64,000 bases of DNA, taken from NCBI RefSeq assembly GCF_002900965.1, contig NZ_PJOM01000006.1, forward strand, positions 43,509 to 107,508, in the 5' to 3' direction. Of the stretch, positions 58,000-64,000 are shown piece by piece; the stretch's first letter is position 1, and each line of letters opens with the position of its first letter. This DNA is from Pseudotabrizicola formosa. GTDB taxonomy: Bacteria; Pseudomonadota; Alphaproteobacteria; Rhodobacterales; Rhodobacteraceae. A program made the position numbers and the translations under genes. The notes under the pieces were generated by a model. That model ran no database searches. It had not been told where the DNA came from and saw nothing but the letters and a program-made list of their open reading frames with translations.

Positions 58000-58701
58000 T
58001 CACGGGCTGCCGACAAACATCCTGTCGCGCGCGCCCATGATGTGACGCCGCATTGCCAAGGCGGCTGCTTCGGGATTCTGGTCCTTGATCGCGTCGATGA
58101 TGGCCTGATGCTCGGCCTGGACGATGGCCTGGCGATCGGGTGGCGCCAACAACGTCAAGGACCGTGAAAGCTGCATGCCGAAGGTGATCTGCGTCGCCAA
58201 AGATTCCAGCACCGTCTGGAAGAAAGGGTTCTTTGTCGCCTTTGCAATCGAGACATGCAGCAGTTGATCCGCTTCGACGCCCAGGGCTTGTTGCAGATAG
58301 CTTGCCGCCATGTGGTGATGCGCCTCTTCGAGGGCGGCAAGATCGTTTTCATCGCGCCGTTGCGCTGCCCAGGCTGCAGCGGCGCTTTCGACGTCGGCTC
58401 GGAACTCATAACACCGTTGAATATCGGTGATCGACCCAAGGGGAACAAACTTCATCACCGACCGATCCGGACGCCGCGCCACATAATTCCCTGATCCGCG
58501 GCGAGAGGCGATCATCCCGTCATCGCGCAGGCGCGCCAGTGCCGTGCGCAAGACAGGGCGCGATACGCCGCAGACCTGCGCGAGCACTTCTTCAGGGGGA
58601 AGGCGCGATTGCAGCGGATACCGGCCTTCGACGATATCCGAAAGCAGGCGATCATAGACCTGATCGGCCAAAGTCGGTTCGCGCCGTCCTGATGGTGTCA
58701 T
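58000..58701 (-). CDS. GntR-family regulator, FCD (FadR) subfamily
   Basis: The protein is 233 residues. The N-terminal winged HTH (YPLQSRLPPEEVLAQVCGVS, then RPVLRTALARLRDDG) is followed by the all-helical FCD ligand domain (YEFRADVESAAAAWAAQRRD near 105, LHVSIAKATKN near 165 and HQAIIDAIKDQNPEAAALAM near 205, which carry the metal-binding D and H residues). It likely senses a sugar acid or its breakdown product. It is co-oriented with the oxidoreductase 21 bp upstream and is expected to bind the TTGT-N2-ACAA site at 59763. Confidence 0.92.
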   Translation of the reverse strand: MTPSGRREPTLADQVYDRLLSDIVEGRYPLQSRLPPEEVLAQVCGVSRPVLRTALARLRDDGMIASRRGSGNYVARRPDRSVMKFVPLGSITDIQRCYEFRADVESAAAAWAAQRRDENDLAALEEAHHHMAASYLQQALGVEADQLLHVSIAKATKNPFFQTVLESLATQITFGMQLSRSLTLLAPPDRQAIVQAEHQAIIDAIKDQNPEAAALAMRRHIMGARDRMFVGSP

Positions 58702-58722
58702 GACCGTCCCCTGCTGCTGGAT

Positions 58723-59718
58723 CTATACATCGACGCCCGCGATCCGGTAGATCGATTCCATAAGACGCAGGGTCTGCAAATTGTCCAGCCTGTCGGTCGC
58801 AAACGGTTTGCCGCTGCGCAAACCTGAAACAAACTCGGTCACAGCGCCGGTAAAGCAAGCCTGATAATTCGCGGTCAGGTCATGCAACGACAACTCTTCT
58901 GGTCGTGACAGGCGGAAAATACGATCACGGTCAAAGATCAGCGTATCGGCATCGCCCAGCAATTCCAGGCGATCGGTCGGCAGCGGCGGATACCCAAGGG
59001 CGGAAATATTGGCATCAATCTGGATCAGCGCCCCCTGCGCGGTCTTGAGGGTCACAAGCGCGACATCTTCACCTTGCAGATCGGGGTTGATACGGTCCAA
59101 CCGGGCGGACAAGATTTCCATCTCGCCCAAGACCGAGCGCAAGGCATCAAGGTGGTGGATCAGCACTTCAAACACCAGGAGCCGCTTGAACCCTGCCAGA
59201 TAGGGCTGGCGGCCCAGCAGGAATGGCACCTTGCCGGGATAATCGAACAGTGAAGACGATCTGACCGTGAGGCGCGCATGGCGCAGGGTGCCGATCTCGC
59301 CCGCCTGAACGCGGCGCGCGATTTCAGCGTAATGCGGCCTGAACCGGTAGTTCTCGTGCACCATGAACCGAACGCGATCGCCCACATCCGCGATCAGCGC
59401 TTCCGCCTCGGCAACAGTGGGTGTCATCGGCTTTTGGCACATCACATGCGCAGCATGGTCTGCTGCCAGCCTGACCAATGGCGCATGGGTGCCCACCGGG
59501 GTGATGATGTCGATGGCATCCGGCTTGGTTGCCGACAACATCTCGGCCACGTCGGTAAAGACCTGCGCAATACCGAACGCGCGCGCCCTCTCTTGGGCCT
59601 TTTCCCGGTCGGGGTCGCAGATGGCCACCAAAGACACCGCCTCCTGGGCTTGCCATCCCTTCAAGTGAAATTCGCTGATCGCTCCTGCCCCGGCAATCGC
59701 TACCTTGATGTGTTTCAT
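58723..59718 (-). CDS. Gfo/Idh/MocA-family oxidoreductase
   Basis: The protein is 331 residues. The NAD(P) Rossmann motif VAIAGAGAISEFHLKGW is at 6-22. The usual catalytic EKP is CQKPMTPT near 95, with Gln in place of Glu. The C-terminal domain holds VLIHHLDALRSVLG near 185. These enzymes oxidise or reduce sugars and inositols. An ATG with AGGAGAGCAGG upstream starts it. It is divergent from the DapA-like gene and paired with the GntR regulator. Confidence 0.9.
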   Translation of the reverse strand: MKHIKVAIAGAGAISEFHLKGWQAQEAVSLVAICDPDREKAQERARAFGIAQVFTDVAEMLSATKPDAIDIITPVGTHAPLVRLAADHAAHVMCQKPMTPTVAEAEALIADVGDRVRFMVHENYRFRPHYAEIARRVQAGEIGTLRHARLTVRSSSLFDYPGKVPFLLGRQPYLAGFKRLLVFEVLIHHLDALRSVLGEMEILSARLDRINPDLQGEDVALVTLKTAQGALIQIDANISALGYPPLPTDRLELLGDADTLIFDRDRIFRLSRPEELSLHDLTANYQACFTGAVTEFVSGLRSGKPFATDRLDNLQTLRLMESIYRIAGVDV

Positions 59719-59762
59719 CCTGCTCTCCTGAAAACGCTGGGTTCTGATATCTGCTTTTTACT

Positions 59763-59772
59763 TTGTTTACAA
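59763..59772. promoter_or_regulatory. FadR-subfamily GntR operator TTGT-N2-ACAA
   Basis: TTGTTTACAA fits the TnGTnnACnA consensus of FCD-type GntR regulators. It lies in the 114-bp gap between the Gfo-type gene and the divergent DapA-like gene, next to a TTGACT -35-like element. The regulator encoded nearby is the likely binder. Confidence 0.55.
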
Positions 59773-59832
59773 CTATTGACTAATATTGGAATCACAGTTA
59801 CCCGTTTTTACGACCAACAAGGATCCGAGCCC

Positions 59833-60768
59833 ATGCGCCATACTGTAACCCCCGTTGATCTGGCCCTGTCCATCATGGCTGTTCCGCCCTTGGCCCGCAC
59901 GGCTGATGGCACATTTGACGATGCTGCAAACGGGGCGGTGATCCGTCATCTGGAAGGAGGCAGCGTCACGACGCTTCTCTATGGCGGGAACGCATTGGCG
60001 CAGCATTGGCCGATGTCGGTTTATGCCGATTGGCTGGACAGGTTGGAGGCTTTGGTTGCCCCTGACAGCTGGTTGCTGCCATCGGTCGGGCCGGACGCCG
60101 GCAAACTGGCGGATCAGGCTGCCATTCTGAAAACCCGCAATTTTCCGGTGGCTTTGCTGCTGCCGATGGGGGCACCGCTGACCCACACAGGACTGGCGAA
60201 CGCCCTGCGCCGTTTCACCGCAGACGCGGGCGTGCAGCTCTTGGTCTACATCAAGACCGATGCGTACATTCCAGCCCAGACGCTGGCCGACCTGGTCGCA
60301 GAAGGTGTTGTTTTCGGGGTGAAATATGCGGTGCCGCGTGACCTTGGTGGCGATGACCCGTATCTGAGCGAAATCATCGCAGCCATCGGCGCACAGCGCG
60401 TGATCTCGGGCTTTGGCGAGCCGCCTGCAATTCCGCACATGCTGGACTTCGGGCTGCCGGGGTTCACCGCAGGCTCTGTCTGTATCGCGCCATCTTTGTC
60501 CAACGCCCTCTTCCAGGCCCTGAAACAGGGGGACAAAACCCGCGCCGAAGCGCTTTTGCGGCCCATTCAGCCGCTCGAAAATCTTCGGGGGCAGATCAAT
60601 GAGATCCGTGTGCTGCACGAGGCTGTTGCGCTTGCTGGCATCGCGGAGACCGGGCCGATCCTGCTGCCAAGTTCACCTGTGCCAGACGATCGCCGCGCAG
60701 AGATCGCGAAGGCGGCCATCTTGCTGCGCGCAGCCGAAGAAGATTTCAGGGCCGCATCTGCCGCCTGA
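59833..60768 (+). CDS. DapA-like (DHDPS/NAL superfamily) aldolase or dehydratase
   Basis: The protein is 311 residues from ATG at 59833, with AAGGA upstream. It has the class I aldolase fold: GGSVTTLLYGGNALAQHW near 40-57 takes the place of the usual GTTGE motif, VYIKTDAYIP near 140 carries the catalytic tyrosine, and VFGVKYAVPRD near 160 carries the Schiff-base lysine. The LYGGN variant is typical of uncharacterised catabolic members. With TctABC and an aldehyde dehydrogenase it may process a keto-sugar acid to 2-oxoglutarate semialdehyde, which is inference. Confidence 0.88.
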   Translation: MRHTVTPVDLALSIMAVPPLARTADGTFDDAANGAVIRHLEGGSVTTLLYGGNALAQHWPMSVYADWLDRLEALVAPDSWLLPSVGPDAGKLADQAAILKTRNFPVALLLPMGAPLTHTGLANALRRFTADAGVQLLVYIKTDAYIPAQTLADLVAEGVVFGVKYAVPRDLGGDDPYLSEIIAAIGAQRVISGFGEPPAIPHMLDFGLPGFTAGSVCIAPSLSNALFQALKQGDKTRAEALLRPIQPLENLRGQINEIRVLHEAVALAGIAETGPILLPSSPVPDDRRAEIAKAAILLRAAEEDFRAASAA

Positions 60769-60813
60769 AACTGGCCTGCCATGCCAGACCATAGATCAAA
60801 AGGGAGGAACCTT

Positions 60814-61812
60814 ATGACCAATTTCATCAAACCAACCCGTCGGCAACTCTTGCAAGGGGCTGCGGCCCTTGGTGCCTTCGGCCTCAGCCCGGCCCGCGCT
60901 CTGGCGGCAGGCTACCCTGACCGCCCGGTCACTTTGCTGGTTCCGTGGGGGGCTGGCGGGGGCACGGATGCGACCGCTCGCATGATCGCGGCCTTGCTGG
61001 AAAAGCGGTTGGGTCAGCCCTTTTCTGTGGTCAACCGCACCGGCGGGGCGGGGGTTGTCGGGCATTCGGCCATCGCCTCGGCCGAAGCGGACGGCTACAC
61101 CTTGGGCATTGTGACGGTGGAAATCACCATGATGCACCACCTTGGCCTGACCGAGCTTGGCCCTGACAACTATACTGCGCTCGGCCTGATGAATGCGGAC
61201 AGCCCCGCTGTCACTGTGTCCGCGGACAGCCCCTACAAGGATATCGCGGCACTCACCGAAGCGATCCGCAGCTCTGCGCCCGGAACCTTCAAGGCCAGTG
61301 GCACGGGCCAGGGCGGTATCTGGCATCTGGCGCTCGTCGGCTGGCTCAAGGCGCTTGGTCTGGCCGCCGATCATGTGATCTGGGTGCCGTCCGAAGGCTC
61401 TGCCCCCGCAATGCAGGATCTGATTGCCGGCGGCGTCGATATCGTCACCGTGTCTCTGGCCGAAACCAAGGCGATGGTGGATGCGGGCCGCGCCCTTAAT
61501 CTGGCGCTGATGGGGGCTGCGCGTGCCAGCAGCCACCCCGATCTGCCAACGCTTGCCGAAGCCGGTGGGGGCGATTTTGCGCTTGCAACCTGGCGCGGCG
61601 TTTGCGGACCCAAGGACCTGCCGGCCGATGTGGCACAAACCATCTCTGACGCCTTGGCCGAAATCGCGGCAGATCCCGAATTCGTCGCCTTCATGGGCGA
61701 TCGCGGCTTCAATATCGAATACCTCGATCCCTCCGCGCATGCGGCCATGATGGCAGAGGCCGATGTGGCAATGGGAGAAACCTTGCGTGCTGCGGGCCTG
61801 AGCCAGGGGTGA
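60814..61812 (+). CDS. tctC: tripartite tricarboxylate transporter substrate-binding protein
   Basis: The protein is 332 residues from ATG at 60814, with GGAGG upstream. A Tat-type leader (TRRQLLQGAAALGAFG) ends at the ALAAG cleavage site near 34. The mature Bug-type protein starts YPDRPVTLLVPWGAGGGTDA and has GGAGVVGHSAIASAEADGYT near 85. It captures carboxylates or sugar acids in the periplasm for TctAB. Confidence 0.93.
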   Translation: MTNFIKPTRRQLLQGAAALGAFGLSPARALAAGYPDRPVTLLVPWGAGGGTDATARMIAALLEKRLGQPFSVVNRTGGAGVVGHSAIASAEADGYTLGIVTVEITMMHHLGLTELGPDNYTALGLMNADSPAVTVSADSPYKDIAALTEAIRSSAPGTFKASGTGQGGIWHLALVGWLKALGLAADHVIWVPSEGSAPAMQDLIAGGVDIVTVSLAETKAMVDAGRALNLALMGAARASSHPDLPTLAEAGGGDFALATWRGVCGPKDLPADVAQTISDALAEIAADPEFVAFMGDRGFNIEYLDPSAHAAMMAEADVAMGETLRAAGLSQG

Positions 61813-61882
61813 TCCCCGGCGCAGGACCGAAGGGCGGGCATAAATCAATGCCCGCCCCTACAGAATTTGGGGGGAAGGTATC

Positions 61883-62365
61883 ATGCGCGTCACAGACGCC
61901 CTTTCGGGCGCGATTTTCTTGGCGGTCGGGCTATTTGTGTTTCAGACCGCAGCCGGCTTTCCCAATCCGGGTGGCATGCCTCACGGCGCATCCCTGCTTC
62001 CCAGCCTGCTGGGCCTGGGATTGATGATTGGCGGCGGCCTGCTGGTCATCAGCGATATCCTTGCGCGCAGGACGGCGAAAATCACCCCTTCTGTTCTCTC
62101 CCTTGACCCCGAACTCAAAACGGCCCGCGGGTTGCTGCCTGTCGCAATGGTGATGGTCCTGATCCTCGGTCAGATCCTGCTGGCCGGAACATTTGGCTAT
62201 CTGGCGGTTTCGATTGTGGGTCTGACGCTGCTCTTTCTAACGGTGCGGCTGTCGGCACTCTCCTCCTTGGGTCTTGCCATCGCAGGCAGCCTGCTGTGCT
62301 GGTGGCTTTTTGCCGGGCTGCTGCGCGTGCCCCTGCCCCGTGGCCTGCTGGAAGGAGTGCTTTGA
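61883..62365 (+). CDS. tctB: tripartite tricarboxylate transporter small membrane subunit
   Basis: The protein is 160 residues with four predicted membrane helices in the TctB pattern (AIFLAVGLFVFQTAAGFP at the start). GGGGAAGG precedes the ATG. It directly abuts tctA and forms the membrane complex with it. Confidence 0.88.
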   Translation: MRVTDALSGAIFLAVGLFVFQTAAGFPNPGGMPHGASLLPSLLGLGLMIGGGLLVISDILARRTAKITPSVLSLDPELKTARGLLPVAMVMVLILGQILLAGTFGYLAVSIVGLTLLFLTVRLSALSSLGLAIAGSLLCWWLFAGLLRVPLPRGLLEGVL

Positions 62366-63877
62366 ATGGGTACCTTCGACACCATTTATGTTGCCGCGCT
62401 TCTTGTGATGGATCCGACAGTTCTGCTGACCGCCTTGCTGGCGGGCATGTTCGGCATGTTTGTCGGCGCGATGCCCGGCCTGACAGCCACAATGGCAACC
62501 GCGCTTCTGGTGCCGATCACCTTCTTCATGGATCCGATCCCTGCCCTCGCAGCCATCGTGACCGCCAGTGGCATGGCAATCTTTGCCGGAGACATTCCCG
62601 GCGCGCTTCTGCGCATTCCCGGCACCCCCGCATCTGCGGCCTATGTGGAAGACAGCCATCGCTTGGCGCAGCAAGGCAAGCTGAACCTGGCGCTGGGGGT
62701 CAGCCTGGTTGTGTCTTGCATCGGCGGGATGTTCGGGATCGCGGTCCTGTTCCTTGCCGCCCCCACCCTCGCCGAATTTGCGCTCAAGTTCACCTCATAC
62801 GAATACTTCTGGCTTGCAGCGCTTGGCTTGTCCTGTGCCATTTTCATCGCCTCCTCCGCGCCGCTCAAGGCGGGGATAGCGCTGCTGATCGGCCTCACCC
62901 TTGCCACCGTCGGGCTTGACCCCACGACCGGTGTCCCCCGCTTCACCTTCGGCAGCACAGACCTGCTGGCGGGGGTCGAGTTCATTCCGGCCATGATCGG
63001 CCTCTTTGCGCTGGCCGAGATCCTGCGCGGCGTCATCCGCCTCAACGCCGCAGAACCGGTACAGGTCGTGCCGCCCTCCCCCGGGTCATTGTTCAAAGGT
63101 GTGGGTGCGGTCGTCCGCAAGCATCCCAAGAACATCTTGCGAAGTTCAATGTTGGGCACATTGATCGGAGCTTTGCCAGGTGCAGGGGCCGATATCGCAG
63201 CCTGGATGGCCTATGCCGTCTCGAAACGCTTTTCGAAAACGCCACAGGCCTATGGCAAGGGCCATGTCGAAGGCTTGGTTGATGCCTCCTCTGCCAATAA
63301 TGCCGCAGTCGGCGGATCCTGGATCCCGGCCCTTGTCTTTGGCATCCCGGGCGACAGCGTGACGGCCATCGTGATCGGCGTGCTCTACATGAAGGGGCTG
63401 AACCCCGGACCCACAGTCTTCCTGCAAAATCCTCAGTTGATTTACGCGGTATTCCTCATTTTCATTCTTTCCACCCTTCTCATGCTGCCTTTGGGCTGGG
63501 CCGCCGTCCGTGCCGCGCGTCAGGTGCTGCGCGTGCCGCGCCGCATCCTTTTGCCCATGGTGCTCAGCTTTTGTCTGGTCGGCGCCTTCGCCATGACAAA
63601 CTCTCCGTTCGGTATCATTGTCATGCTCGCCATGGGGGTGTTTGGCTGGTTGATGGAAGAAAACGGCTTTCCGGTCGCGCCCGTCATCCTTGGGCTTGTG
63701 CTTGGCCCCATGTTCGAACGCATGTTCATGACCTCGATGATCAAGTCGGGCGGTGATCTGACGGCATTCTTCGACCGTCCCATCGCCGCTGTTCTGGGCA
63801 TCTGCGTCCTGCTGCTCTGGGGCTACGCCCTGCTCAGTGCGCTTGTGCGCGCCTCACGGACAAGACAGACCGCCTGA
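62366..63877 (+). CDS. tctA: tripartite tricarboxylate transporter large membrane subunit
   Basis: The protein is 503 residues with about 11 membrane helices. Signature segments are GMFVGAMPGLTATMATALL near 35 and GALPGAGADIAAWMAYAVSK near 270, with PGDSVTAIVIG near 325. It carries out cation-coupled uptake of the substrate bound by TctC. ATG starts one base after the tctB stop. Confidence 0.95.
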   Translation: MGTFDTIYVAALLVMDPTVLLTALLAGMFGMFVGAMPGLTATMATALLVPITFFMDPIPALAAIVTASGMAIFAGDIPGALLRIPGTPASAAYVEDSHRLAQQGKLNLALGVSLVVSCIGGMFGIAVLFLAAPTLAEFALKFTSYEYFWLAALGLSCAIFIASSAPLKAGIALLIGLTLATVGLDPTTGVPRFTFGSTDLLAGVEFIPAMIGLFALAEILRGVIRLNAAEPVQVVPPSPGSLFKGVGAVVRKHPKNILRSSMLGTLIGALPGAGADIAAWMAYAVSKRFSKTPQAYGKGHVEGLVDASSANNAAVGGSWIPALVFGIPGDSVTAIVIGVLYMKGLNPGPTVFLQNPQLIYAVFLIFILSTLLMLPLGWAAVRAARQVLRVPRRILLPMVLSFCLVGAFAMTNSPFGIIVMLAMGVFGWLMEENGFPVAPVILGLVLGPMFERMFMTSMIKSGGDLTAFFDRPIAAVLGICVLLLWGYALLSALVRASRTRQTA

Positions 63878-63911
63878 CCCCATTATCTGTTTTCAAATAT
63901 CCCACGGGGGT

Positions 63912-63932
63912 CCGGGGGTGTGAAACCCCCGG
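63912..63932 (+). terminator. hairpin after tctA, within repeat copy B
   Basis: CCGGGGG and CCCCCGG pair in a 7-bp stem with a 7-base loop, 35 bp after the tctA stop. The 63881-63932 sequence resembles the intergenic repeat at 54477. The aldehyde dehydrogenase gene starts 28 bp later. Confidence 0.6.
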
Positions 63933-63960
63933 TTCCGCCGGCCAACAATCGGAGACTGAC

Positions 63961-64000
63961 ATGCTGACAGGCAAGCACCTTATCGCGGGCGACTGGGTTT
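63961..64000 (+). CDS. aldehyde dehydrogenase, N-terminus only
   Basis: The 13 visible codons give MLTGKHLIAGDWV, the usual opening of aldehyde dehydrogenases such as 2-oxoglutarate semialdehyde dehydrogenase. CGGAGA lies just upstream. Too little is visible to be certain, but it fits the sugar-acid locus. Confidence 0.6.
   Translation, partial: MLTGKHLIAGDWV

Overview
The window looks like a chromosomal piece of a high-GC alphaproteobacterium of the Rhodobacterales (Paracoccaceae/Roseobacteraceae type). The evidence is the set of housekeeping genes with typical sequences and starts: an NDUFS4-like complex I accessory subunit, uvrB, thyX, the soxBDAG sarcosine oxidase operon, a Glu/Leu/Phe/Val-type dehydrogenase, hom, glpX, recJ, tctCBA and solitary TadE/TadG-type genes. 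The call rests on gene content and recognition of families, not on a database search.

Left arm, 1-7603: a tightly packed minus-strand operon encodes a SsuABC/TauABC-like ABC importer, an FAD-dependent oxidoreductase, a family III CoA-transferase, a crotonase, a 7Fe ferredoxin and the start of a DapA-like aldolase. It is divergent from a LysR regulator, with a perfect palindromic LysR box between them. It reads as uptake and CoA-dependent breakdown of an unidentified organic acid or sulfonate-like compound.

Defence island, about 7800-35100 (27 kb): this block is almost entirely antiviral or conflict genes. It holds (i) a five-gene, translationally coupled operon: a wHTH-UPF1-type helicase-Vsr-like nuclease, a membrane coiled-coil protein, a membrane coiled-coil McrB-like AAA+ ATPase, a DUF2357 (McrC N-terminal-like) protein, and an 800-residue protein whose layout hints at a degenerate Hsp70/actin-like fold; (ii) a fused DUF262-DUF1524 GmrSD-type type IV restriction protein; (iii) a DUF6119/TIGR04141 protein next to a ComEC-like metallo-beta-lactamase protein with a short N-terminal HTH-like segment; (iv) a short type II CBASS (CD-NTase, E2-like conjugase, HNH-SAVED effector Cap5), in which the E2 gene seems to carry an amber codon near its start; and (v) a complete type I restriction-modification system (hsdMSR). 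IS110 and IS3 transposase relics lie at the joints, but no integrase and no flanking tRNA gene is visible. System (i) is the best candidate for an undescribed or poorly described system. It resembles the McrBC-derived coiled-coil (CoCoNuT-like) type IV group but has moved the nuclease onto the helicase.

Centre and right, 35400-57800: core genes (NDUFS4-like, SOS-controlled uvrB with a LexA box, a membrane NYN nuclease, ParA-like ATPase, a coupled AT-rich DUF4145 gene, thyX, gloA, soxBDAG, gdh, three Tad-like genes with a cluster of GANTC sites upstream, hom, glpX, recJ, tRNA-Glu).

Right end, 58000-64000: a sugar-acid type catabolic locus with a GntR/FCD regulator, a Gfo/Idh/MocA oxidoreductase, a second DapA-like aldolase, a tripartite tricarboxylate transporter (tctCBA) and the start of an aldehyde dehydrogenase. 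A TTGT-N2-ACAA operator lies in the divergent promoter region.
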